NCBI RefSeq assembly: GCF_004341365.1
Contig: NZ_SLXH01000023.1
Location: forward strand, 1-64,000
DNA from: Simplicispira metamorpha
GTDB lineage: Bacteria; Pseudomonadota; Gammaproteobacteria; Burkholderiales; Burkholderiaceae_C
Direction: 5' to 3'
Length of the DNA stretch: 64,000 nt
Part shown: in pieces, positions 35,570 to 42,947 of the stretch
How positions within the stretch are numbered: the stretch's first letter is position 1
Layout: each line of letters starts with the position of its first letter
Notes under the pieces: model-generated
Seen by the model: only the letters and a program-made list of their open reading frames with translations
What the model was told of the DNA's origin: nothing
Databases searched by the model: none
Position numbers and translations under genes: made by a program

Positions 35570-36310
35570 TTATTCAGCAGACTGGTGGCGCGCGGCGCGC
35601 ACGCCCTGGCGCACCTCTTGCACGCCTGCCAGAAAGTCCCAGAACTGCTTGGCCTGCTTTTTCAGGCGGTAGTCCATCTCGGCCCACTGCTGCTCGACGA
35701 TTTCGCTCACGCGCGAGTCCAGGTTGGCGGGCGGCAGGGCCAGGTAGGCCTCGGACTCGGAACCATCGCGCTCAACCGTGGCACCGGCGTTGCGGGCAAT
35801 CTTGAGCATGGCCGTGTTCTCGGACAGCGCATGGATGAACACCATGTGAACGCCCTCATTGCGCGCATGCATGATGGCGCGATCGAACAGGCGAGCACCC
35901 AGACCACGGCCGCGCGCCTTGCCCAGCACCGACACGCCAAACTCGGCGCACTGGCTGTGCTCGGGGTGCTCGGCAAACGCCAGGTGGGCCATGGCCACCA
36001 GCTCCAGGCGCCGGTTATAGACGCCAAAAATTTCATCGCGCTCAAAGTCCAGCTGGGCCACGTAGCGGCGAATCTGGTCGTCGTTGGCTGCGTAGCCAAA
36101 GCGCAGGTAGCGGTCGGCGGGGGGCAATGCCAGCAGGTGGGCCGCAATGCGATCGCGGTACGTGGCACCCAGAGAACGGATGGGAACCACCACCGGAACC
36201 CTGGGGGCGTGGTGGGGAAGGGCATCGCCGGTTTCCCGGTCGCTCACTGGGCGCAGCAGATCAATGCCAGCACCCCAGGATGCCCTGAGCCAGTCTTTGG
36301 TTGGGATCAT
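35570..36310 (-). CDS. GNAT-family N-acetyltransferase
   Basis: 246-aa protein with the GNAT acetyl-CoA-binding motif V(S)VLGKARGRGLGARLFDRAI around residues 125-145, the Q/RxxGxG/A pyrophosphate loop being RGRGLG. The N-terminal extension about 45 residues long begins MIPTKDWLRASWGAG, and the C-terminal 40 residues are helical and charged. Substrate unknown. A short hairpin (36322-36337) lies 12 bp before its start and a 19-bp perfect dyad at 36353 lies further upstream; either could regulate it. Confidence 0.85.
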   Translation of the reverse strand: MIPTKDWLRASWGAGIDLLRPVSDRETGDALPHHAPRVPVVVPIRSLGATYRDRIAAHLLALPPADRYLRFGYAANDDQIRRYVAQLDFERDEIFGVYNRRLELVAMAHLAFAEHPEHSQCAEFGVSVLGKARGRGLGARLFDRAIMHARNEGVHMVFIHALSENTAMLKIARNAGATVERDGSESEAYLALPPANLDSRVSEIVEQQWAEMDYRLKKQAKQFWDFLAGVQEVRQGVRAARHQSAE

Positions 36311-36352
36311 GGGAGCAACTCTAAGGGTTTTCCCTTAACTCGCCAAGCTTTT

Positions 36353-36371
36353 TTTGTTGCACTGCAACAAA
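36353..36371. promoter_or_regulatory. 19-bp palindrome upstream of the GNAT gene
   Basis: TTTGTTGCACTGCAACAAA, a perfect dyad of 9-bp arms around one central base, 43 bp before the GNAT start. The TGCA-N-TGCA core resembles binding sites of PHA regulators of the PhaR kind from memory; the factor is unknown. Confidence 0.5.
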
Positions 36372-36450
36372 TTAGGGGAAATACCCGGTTCCTGAATGAA
36401 ATCAGGCGCTTACGTGTAAAGGGGCCACTGCGCGCGGCCCGGAGGCGGTG

Positions 36451-36933
36451 CTACACCGGCACAGCGGTGGTGGTTTTGACGCGATCCAGCACAAAGCTGG
36501 TCTTGCAGTCCTGCACGCTGGGGTGCTTGAGCAGGGTATCCATGATGAAGCGGCTGTAGTGCGCCATGTCCTGTACCACCACGCGCAGCAGGTAGTCCAT
36601 CTCGCCGGTCAGGGCGGCGCATTCGACCACCTCGGGCCAGGTCTGCACGCTCGCGCGGAACAAGTCCATGGGGTTGCGCTTGTGGCTTTCGGTGTTTTTT
36701 TCCAGGCGCACGTTGAGGTAGGCCGTCAGCCCCAGACCCACGGCCTCGGGAGTGACCAGGGCCACGTAGCGGTCGATCACGCCCGTCTCTTCCAACCGCT
36801 TGACCCGGCGCAGCACCGCACTGGGCGACAAACCCACCTGCGCACCGATCACGTCATAGGTTTCGCGACCATTGTCTTGCAGGCGGCGCAAGATGGCTTT
36901 GTCCAGCTTGTCCAGGGCTTGGGGGGCGTTCAT
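36451..36933 (-). CDS. Lrp/AsnC-family transcriptional regulator
   Basis: 160-aa regulator. The N-terminal helix-turn-helix is [41 protein letters not shown] (residues 8-48), and the C-terminal RAM ligand-binding domain contains [25 protein letters not shown] 36933 gives [12 protein letters not shown]. It is divergent from hpd across a 196-bp AT-rich gap, a common arrangement for regulators of aromatic amino-acid catabolism; the effector (phenylalanine or tyrosine) is inferred. Confidence 0.9.
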   Translation of the reverse strand: MNAPQALDKLDKAILRRLQDNGRETYDVIGAQVGLSPSAVLRRVKRLEETGVIDRYVALVTPEAVGLGLTAYLNVRLEKNTESHKRNPMDLFRASVQTWPEVVECAALTGEMDYLLRVVVQDMAHYSRFIMDTLLKHPSVQDCKTSFVLDRVKTTTAVPV

Positions 36934-37061
36934 GGCGACCCATTTTACGAAGCACTTTGGCACAGCCAGAAAGCGAAAAAAAAATCATGCTTCAAAACAT
37001 AATTCTTCACATCTTTCCTGCAAAAGAGCACCTGTAAAGCCATTGTTTTTCCAAAAAACTG

Positions 37062-37080
37062 CTGTAACACGCGCCTACAG
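37062..37080. promoter_or_regulatory. CTGTA-N9-TACAG dyad upstream of hpd
   Basis: CTGTAACACGCGCCTACAG, a 19-bp interrupted palindrome, 50 bp before the hpd start. It resembles the general TGTA-Nx-TACA pattern of TyrR boxes, or could be a half of an Lrp/AsnC site. Function is inferred. Confidence 0.45.
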
Positions 37081-37129
37081 TGCATACCTTGTGCGCCACA
37101 CGCACCGACCCACTACCACCGGAGACACC

Positions 37130-38275
37130 ATGAACGCCACGTTGCCCACCCACCCCCCGCAAGACACCGCCGCCTGGGACAACCCCATGGGCACCGACGG
37201 CTTCGAGTTCATCGAATACGCCGCCCCCGACCCCGCCGCCATGGGCCGCGTGTTCGAGAGCATGGGCTTCCAGGCCGTGGCCCGCCACCGGCACAAAAAC
37301 GTGACCCTGTACCGCCAGGGCACTATCAACTTCATCATCAACGCCGAGCCCGACAGCTTTGCCCAGCGCTTTGCACGCCTGCACGGCCCCAGCGTCTGCG
37401 CCATTGCGTTCCGCGTCCACGACGCCAAGGCCGCCTACGAGCGCGCCATCAACCTGGGCGCCTGGGGCTACGCGGGCAAAGCCGGCCCGGGCGAGCTGAA
37501 CATTCCTGCCATCAAGGGCATTGGCGACAGCCTGATTTACCTGGTAGACCGCTGGCGCGGCAAAAACGGTGCGCAGCCCGGCGACATCGGCAACATCGGC
37601 TTTTTTGATGTGGACTTCGAGGCCCTGCCCGGCCTGAGCGCCGAACAAGCCCTGCACCCCTTCGGCCATGGCCTGACCTACATCGACCACCTCACGCACA
37701 ACGTCCACCGGGGCCGCATGGCGGAGTGGGCCAGCTTTTACGAGCGCCTGTTCAACTTCCGCGAGATCAAATACTTCGACATCGAAGGCCAGGTCACGGG
37801 CGTCAAGAGCAAGGCCATGACCAGCCCCTGCGGCAAGATCCGCATTCCCATCAACGAAGAAGGCAAAGACAAGCCCGGCCAGATCCAAGAGTATTTGGAC
37901 ATGTACAACGGCGAGGGCATACAGCACATCGCCATGGGCTCGGACGACCTGTACGCCACGGTGGACCAACTGCGCGCCAGCGGCGTGCGCCTGCTGGACA
38001 CACCCGACACCTACTACGAGCTGGTGGAAAAACGCATCCCTGGCCACGGCGAGCCACTGGCCGCCCTGCGCGAGCGCAAAATCCTCATCGACGGCAAGAA
38101 GGATGCGCTGCTGCTGCAAATTTTCAGCGAGAACCAGCTCGGCCCCATCTTCTTCGAGTTCATCCAGCGCAAGGGCGACGACGGCTTTGGCAACGGCAAC
38201 TTCAAGGCGCTGTTCGAGTCGATTGAACTTGACCAGATGCGCCGTGGCGTGCTGCAAGCGCCCACCAGCGCCTGA
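37130..38275 (+). CDS. hpd: 4-hydroxyphenylpyruvate dioxygenase
   Basis: Fe(II) enzyme of 381 aa making homogentisate in tyrosine catabolism. The VOC folds are visible: N-terminal [27 protein letters not shown], then the metal His in [16 protein letters not shown] (about residue 183), the second His in [17 protein letters not shown] (about 265) and Glu in [22 protein letters not shown] (about 344). ATG 37130 is preceded by GGAGAC. phhA follows after an 83-bp gap in the same direction. Confidence 0.96.
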   Translation: MNATLPTHPPQDTAAWDNPMGTDGFEFIEYAAPDPAAMGRVFESMGFQAVARHRHKNVTLYRQGTINFIINAEPDSFAQRFARLHGPSVCAIAFRVHDAKAAYERAINLGAWGYAGKAGPGELNIPAIKGIGDSLIYLVDRWRGKNGAQPGDIGNIGFFDVDFEALPGLSAEQALHPFGHGLTYIDHLTHNVHRGRMAEWASFYERLFNFREIKYFDIEGQVTGVKSKAMTSPCGKIRIPINEEGKDKPGQIQEYLDMYNGEGIQHIAMGSDDLYATVDQLRASGVRLLDTPDTYYELVEKRIPGHGEPLAALRERKILIDGKKDALLLQIFSENQLGPIFFEFIQRKGDDGFGNGNFKALFESIELDQMRRGVLQAPTSA

Positions 38276-38358
38276 GGCCCATGCGGGCCACCAGAGCCCG
38301 CGCCCGCCACCGCAGGCTGTTGCGCTGCGGTGGCTTCGCAGAAAAAAAGGAGACTCCC

Positions 38359-39192
38359 ATGGCCGTCGAACCCGTCGTCTATGGCGCCAGCGAACGCCCA
38401 CCGCGTGGCGACTACGCCCGCGCTGGTGCCGACTACACCTGTGCGCAAGACTTTGCCCGCTACACCAGCGCCGACCACGACACCTACCGGCGCCTGTACG
38501 AGCGCCAGTCGGCCCTGCTGCCCGGGCTGGCCAGCGATGCGTTCATCGCCGCCCTGCCCTCGCTGGGCGCCCAAGACCGCATCCCGCGCTTTGAAGAAAT
38601 CAACGAGCGCCTGTACCGCGCCACGCGCTGGGAGATCGTGGCCGTGCCGGGGCTGATTCCCGAGGTGCCGTTCTTCACGCTGCTGGCCAACCGCAAATTT
38701 CCGGTGACCGACTGGATTCGCACGCCCGAAGAGTTCGATTACATCGTCGAGCCCGACATTTTTCACGACCTGTTTGGCCATGTGCCGCTGCTGTTCAACC
38801 CGGTGTTTGCCGACTATGTGCAGCGCTACGGCCAAGGCGGCCTGAAGGCGCAGGGCCTGGGCGCCTGCGAGCTGCTGTCGCGCCTGTACTGGTACACCAT
38901 CGAGTTCGGCCTGATCCGCCAAAGCGACGGCTTGCGCGCCTACGGTGCGGGCATCCTCAGCTCGGCGGGGGAGCTGGCGTACTCGGTGCAAAGCCCCGCG
39001 CCCCAGCGCCTGCCGCTGCAACTGGAGCGCACCATGCGCACGCGCTACAAGATCGACACCTACCAGCAGACCTACTTCGTCATCGACAGCTTTGAGCAGC
39101 TTTTTGACATGACCGCTGCCGACTTTGCCCCGGTGTACGAGCGCGTGCGGGCGCTGCCCGAGTACGCCGCCGACCAGCGCGACAGCGCCTGA
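38359..39192 (+). CDS. phhA: phenylalanine 4-monooxygenase
   Basis: 277-aa non-haem iron, tetrahydropterin-dependent hydroxylase converting phenylalanine to tyrosine. The iron ligands are in PDIFHDLFGHVPLL (His-x4-His, about residue 135) and Glu in LYWYTIEFGLI. RYGAGILSSAGELAYS-type sequence (AYGAGILSSAGELAYS) is conserved. AAGGAGAC precedes ATG 38359. It sits downstream of hpd, forming a Phe to homogentisate segment; the folB and SDR genes at 51 kb could supply pterin metabolism. Confidence 0.96.
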   Translation: MAVEPVVYGASERPPRGDYARAGADYTCAQDFARYTSADHDTYRRLYERQSALLPGLASDAFIAALPSLGAQDRIPRFEEINERLYRATRWEIVAVPGLIPEVPFFTLLANRKFPVTDWIRTPEEFDYIVEPDIFHDLFGHVPLLFNPVFADYVQRYGQGGLKAQGLGACELLSRLYWYTIEFGLIRQSDGLRAYGAGILSSAGELAYSVQSPAPQRLPLQLERTMRTRYKIDTYQQTYFVIDSFEQLFDMTAADFAPVYERVRALPEYAADQRDSA

Positions 39193-39193
39193 A

Positions 39194-39258
39194 AACTTCA
39201 AGTGTTTTGTGCCTCCAGCGCCCGGCTGGTGTGCGCTGACAGCTATTCAAACAGTAGC
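39194..39258 (-). repeat. dispersed repeat copy R9
   Basis: On the minus strand TTTGAATAGCTGTCAGCGC, spacer, GGGCGCTGGAGGCACAAAAC. It lies between the converging phhA and hydrolase genes. Confidence 0.75.
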
Positions 39259-39288
39259 AAAGAGCCCTGCCGCGCCCTGGGCAGCGGC

Positions 39289-40194
39289 TCAGTCCAGCGC
39301 TTGCAGGCAGGCCTGCATGACCTGGGGGTGGCTGGCCATCTGCATGTGGCCCACGCCGCCGATCAAGCGGTGGTGCGCACCGGGCAGCGCCGCCGTGCTG
39401 GCCGGAAAAACAATGTTGTCGCAGTTGGAATACCAGCAGGTGAACAACGCCGCGCGCTGGGGCGGCTCCTGGCGCTGCAACTGCGCCAGCCAATCGCTGT
39501 GCAGGCGCATCTGCTGGCCGTTGGGCGCCCGGCTGTAGCGCCCCCACCAGGTGCCCGCGTGCGGTGTGCCCAGGGTGATGGCGCCGTGGATGCGGGCGTC
39601 GGCCTGGGCATCGGTCTGCGCCGCTGCCCGCAGCCAGGCGCGCACGGCCAGCCCGCCCATGCTGTGGCCAATCAGCACCGGCGGCTGCCCGGTGGCCTCG
39701 GTGACGCGGCGCACGGCCGCTTCGATCTGCGCCACGTAGCCGTCGATGGGGCCAAACACCGGCTCCAGGTTCACCGCCACAAAAGCGTGGCCACCGGCGC
39801 GCAACGGCGCCATCCAGGGCAACCACACGCCCCGGTTGCACAAAAACCCATGTACCAGCACCACGCCGCGCCGGCCCGTGGGCGTGGCGGGCAGCCAGTC
39901 GGGGCAGCTGGCACTGCGAAACGGCTGGCGCCAGCAAAACACCACCAGCATGGCCCCGGCCTCGGCCCACCAGGCGCGCAGCAGTGCGGGCCAGCGCGCG
40001 CGGGGGGCGGCATCCTCGCGGTTGATGCGGTGCATGCAGACAAACTGCGTGCCAATCACCAGCGCATGGCACAACCCGGCCCACGCCAGCCCCGCCAGCG
40101 CCCACGCAGGCGACTGCGGCCACACCCGCCAACACCACCAGGCCAGGCCCGCGATGAGCGACAACGTCCAGAACTGCTGCAAGCGGGCGATCAT
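39289..40194 (-). CDS. alpha/beta hydrolase, membrane-anchored
   Basis: About 301 aa. Two N-terminal hydrophobic segments (residues 5-55) and a short one near residue 85 precede an esterase/lipase-like alpha/beta-hydrolase domain. The oxyanion motif is VLVHGFLCNRGVW, the nucleophile elbow GHSMGGLAVRAW, and the terminal His lies in GVGHMQM. ATG 40194 is chosen since GAAGGA lies 11 bases before it; ATG 40206 would overlap that site. Substrate unknown. Confidence 0.85.
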   Translation of the reverse strand: MIARLQQFWTLSLIAGLAWWCWRVWPQSPAWALAGLAWAGLCHALVIGTQFVCMHRINREDAAPRARWPALLRAWWAEAGAMLVVFCWRQPFRSASCPDWLPATPTGRRGVVLVHGFLCNRGVWLPWMAPLRAGGHAFVAVNLEPVFGPIDGYVAQIEAAVRRVTEATGQPPVLIGHSMGGLAVRAWLRAAAQTDAQADARIHGAITLGTPHAGTWWGRYSRAPNGQQMRLHSDWLAQLQRQEPPQRAALFTCWYSNCDNIVFPASTAALPGAHHRLIGGVGHMQMASHPQVMQACLQALD

Positions 40195-40264
40195 GGTGGT
40201 GGCCATCCTTCAAAAACTGCATTGTGCAACCGGGGTGCCAGCACCCGGCCCCGGCACACCGGCG

Positions 40265-40313
40265 GGCACACGGCACACGGCACACGGCACACGGCACACG
40301 GCACACGGCACAC
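40265..40313. repeat. heptanucleotide tandem repeat, 7 copies
   Basis: Seven perfect tandem copies of GGCACAC (49 bp) in the intergenic region before the MBL gene. A partial upstream block reads CCCCGGCACACC. Confidence 0.9.
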
Positions 40314-40454
40314 CATACTGGGGCAAGCCCGCTGGCGCGCGTGTGCCCACTGCTTGAACAATAGGGGGCCTGCGCCCGGGTGCAGGCGATGGCCGCAGAG
40401 CCACCCACCGGCGGACTGTTTCGCCAAGTGGCCTGCACGCCCGCCCGAATCACT

Positions 40455-40505
40455 CCTTATTTGATAGCTAATGGCGCACACCACACGGGGCCTACCGCCC
40501 GAAAT
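40455..40505 (+). repeat. dispersed repeat copy R10, supplies a start codon
   Basis: TTATTTGATAGCTAATGGCGC, spacer, GGGGCCTACCGCCCGAAAT. The ATG at 40471 of the MBL hydrolase lies within this copy. Confidence 0.65.
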
Positions 40506-41400
40506 CACTGTATTGGAACGCGGCTGGCTGTCGGCCAACCACATCGTATTTCGCGGCAAACACTCGGGCACCGCCGTGGTCGATACCGGCTACTGCGCCC
40601 ATGCCGCGCAAACCGTGGCGCTGCTGGCCAGCGCGCTGGAGGGGCGCGCACTGGAGCGCATCCTCAACACCCACCTGCACAGCGACCACTGCGGTGGCAA
40701 TGCCGCGCTGCAAGCGCACTGGCCCGGAGCACACACCAGCATCCCGCCCGGCCAAGCCGCGCACGTACACCACTGGGACGCCTACGCCCTGAGCTACACC
40801 CCCACCGGCCAGGAGTGCCCGCCGTTCCGCGCCGATGCGCTGTTGCAGCCGGGCAGCGAGGTGGTGCTGGGCGATGCGCCCTGGCAAATCCACGCCGCGC
40901 CGGGGCACGATACGCACGCCATCGTGCTGTTCGAGCCACACGCGCGCGTCCTGATCTCGGGCGATGCGCTGTGGGAGAACGGCTTTGGCGTGGTCTTTCC
41001 CGAACTGGAGGGCGAAGCGGCCTTTGCCGAAGTGGCCGCCACGCTCGACCTGATCGAGCGTCTGGCGCCGCGCACCGTCATTCCGGGCCACGGCGCCGTG
41101 TTTACCGACACGCCCCGGGCGCTGGAAGTCGCGCGCCGCAGGCTCGACGGCTTTGCGCGCGCGCCGGCCAAACACGCGCTGTACGCGGCCAAGGTGCTGC
41201 TGAAATACAAGCTGCTGGAGTGGCAACAGATCTCGCTGACCGACCTGAGCGCCTGGGCCAGCGCCACGCCCTACTTCGGCCTGCTGCACCAGCGCTATTT
41301 TGGCGATCAGGCCCTCACCGCCTGGCTGCACAGCCTGGCCGACGACCTGGTGCGCTCGGGCGCCGCCACACGCCAGGGCGAGCTGCTGCACAACGCATAG
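40471..41400 (+). CDS. MBL-fold metallohydrolase
   Basis: 309-aa metallo-beta-lactamase-fold hydrolase. The metal motif is NTHLHSDHCGGN (residues 66-77, HxHxDH), with further ligands in AAPGHDTHAIVLF, ISGDALWENGFG and TVIPGHGAVFTDT. Probable thioester, glyoxalase II-like or RNase-like hydrolysis; substrate not predictable. The start codon and the first residues are encoded by repeat R10; no clear ribosome site precedes it, and the next in-frame ATG is far inside, so the true start is uncertain. Confidence 0.85.
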   Translation: MAHTTRGLPPEITVLERGWLSANHIVFRGKHSGTAVVDTGYCAHAAQTVALLASALEGRALERILNTHLHSDHCGGNAALQAHWPGAHTSIPPGQAAHVHHWDAYALSYTPTGQECPPFRADALLQPGSEVVLGDAPWQIHAAPGHDTHAIVLFEPHARVLISGDALWENGFGVVFPELEGEAAFAEVAATLDLIERLAPRTVIPGHGAVFTDTPRALEVARRRLDGFARAPAKHALYAAKVLLKYKLLEWQQISLTDLSAWASATPYFGLLHQRYFGDQALTAWLHSLADDLVRSGAATRQGELLHNA

Positions 41401-41471
41401 ACCCGCACGCGGCAGGCGCCCGGGCCGGGGCTTCTATGATGGATGCCACCCTTAGCCACCAAGGAGCGCCG

Positions 41472-41525
41472 ATGTCCACGCTGATCTCCACCGCCCAAGG
41501 CGCCCGTGCGCCCCGCCCGGCATGA
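41472..41525 (+). CDS. 17-codon leader ORF coupled to the ligase-like gene
   Basis: A short ORF (MSTLISTAQGARAPRPA) preceded by AAGGAGCG and ending with a stop that overlaps the next ATG (ATGA). It may be a leader peptide enabling translational coupling, or it may be the true N-terminus joined by a frameshift. No family recognised. Confidence 0.4.
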   Translation: MSTLISTAQGARAPRPA

Positions 41526-42916
41526 ATACCGTGTTCGACCCGCTGCGCCTGTCCACCGTGTCGCTGGACGTAGCCGTGGCCCAGCGTGGCACCCCGCAAG
41601 ACATAGCGCAGCGCCAGCGCACCCGGCTGGCCCTGCTGATGGAAGCGACCCTGCGCGGCTCCCGCCTGTACCAGCGGCTGTGGCCAGCGGGCACCACAGC
41701 CCACACCCCACTACAGCAGCTGCCCGTGGTCACGCGCGCGCGACTGATGGCGGATTTTTCCGGCTGGGTGACCGACCCCCGCCTGAAGCTCGATGCGTTG
41801 CAGGCTTTCACCGCCGACCCTGCGCGCATCGGCCAGTCCTGGCTGGGGCGCTACCTGGTGTGGGAAAGCTCGGGCACCAGCGGCCAGCCCGGCATTTTTG
41901 TGCAAGACGCCCAGACCATGGCCGTGTACGACGCCCTGGAGGCCCTGCGCCGCAGCCCGCCGCCCAAGCCCCCTGCGCCCTGGTGGAACCCGCTGGGCAT
42001 GACCGAGCGCACCGCCTTCATCGGCGCCCTGGACGGGCACTTTGCCAGCTACGTCTCGGTGCTGCGGCTGTGCGCCATCAACCCCTGGCTGGCGTGCAGC
42101 ACGCGCAGCTTTTCGATCATGGAGCCGTTATCGACGTTGGTGCAGGCGCTCAATGCGTTTGGCCCCACCGTCATCGCCACCTACCCCACGGCAGCAACCC
42201 TGCTGGCCGACGAGGCCCTGCGCGGCACCCTGCACATCGCCCCGCGCGAAATCTGGACAGGGGGCGAGTGCCTGGGCAGCGCCGCCCGCGCGCACATTGC
42301 CCGCCACCTGAAAGGCGCCGTGCGCAACAGCTACGGCGCCTCGGAGTTTCTGGCCATGGGCTGGGAATGCGCGCACGGCCAGATGCACCTGAACGCCGAT
42401 TGGGTGATTCTGGAGCCCGTGGACGAGCACCACCGCCCCGTGCCCGCAGGCCAGCCCTCGCACAGTGTGCTGCTGACCAACCTGGCCAACACCGTGCAGC
42501 CGCTGATCCGCTACGAGCTGGGCGACCACGTCACGCTGCACGCCGAGCGCTGCACCTGCGGCTCGCCCCTGCCCGTGATCGAGGTACAGGGCCGCCACGA
42601 CGAACCCCTGGTGCTGGCGGGCAGCAACGGCGAGAGCGTGACGCTGCTGCCCCTGGCGCTATCGACCGTGATGGAAGATTGCGCCGGGGTGTTTGACTTT
42701 TACCTGTGCCAAATCGATGACCGCACGCTGGAGCTGCACCTGCCACTGGAGGGCGCAGCCGGAGAACGCGCCCTGGTGCGCAGCCGCGCCGCGCTGCAAG
42801 CGTTTGCCACGGCCATGGGCGCTGCCCCCATCGAGGTGTGCGTTCTGCTGGGCCAGAGCGTGCCGCGCGGGCGCAGCGGCAAGGCCTGCCGCATCGTGGC
42901 GGCACCGCAGGGCTGA
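41522..42916 (+). CDS. adenylate-forming acyl-CoA ligase-like protein (PaaK-related)
   Basis: 464-aa protein resembling phenylacetate-CoA ligase/F390 synthetase-type enzymes. The AMP-binding loop is WESSGTSGQPGIFVQDAQTM (residues 115-134). YGASEFLAMGWEC, GDHVTL and RCTCGSPLPVIEVQGRHDE are typical of the group. The C-terminal small domain is shortened, ending GRSGKACRIVAAP, which retains the GKAxR-like lysine. Substrate unknown. It overlaps a 17-codon ORF upstream and ends 31 bp before the divergently oriented slt gene's stop. Confidence 0.82.
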   Translation: MNTVFDPLRLSTVSLDVAVAQRGTPQDIAQRQRTRLALLMEATLRGSRLYQRLWPAGTTAHTPLQQLPVVTRARLMADFSGWVTDPRLKLDALQAFTADPARIGQSWLGRYLVWESSGTSGQPGIFVQDAQTMAVYDALEALRRSPPPKPPAPWWNPLGMTERTAFIGALDGHFASYVSVLRLCAINPWLACSTRSFSIMEPLSTLVQALNAFGPTVIATYPTAATLLADEALRGTLHIAPREIWTGGECLGSAARAHIARHLKGAVRNSYGASEFLAMGWECAHGQMHLNADWVILEPVDEHHRPVPAGQPSHSVLLTNLANTVQPLIRYELGDHVTLHAERCTCGSPLPVIEVQGRHDEPLVLAGSNGESVTLLPLALSTVMEDCAGVFDFYLCQIDDRTLELHLPLEGAAGERALVRSRAALQAFATAMGAAPIEVCVLLGQSVPRGRSGKACRIVAAPQG

Positions 42917-42947
42917 GGGCGCGCCCCCCAGGCGCACCGCAGGCTGC

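Noticed and set aside
40261-40320. GGCACAC array as a CRISPR-like array
   Set aside because: Units are adjacent 7-mers with no spacers and no cas genes in the window.
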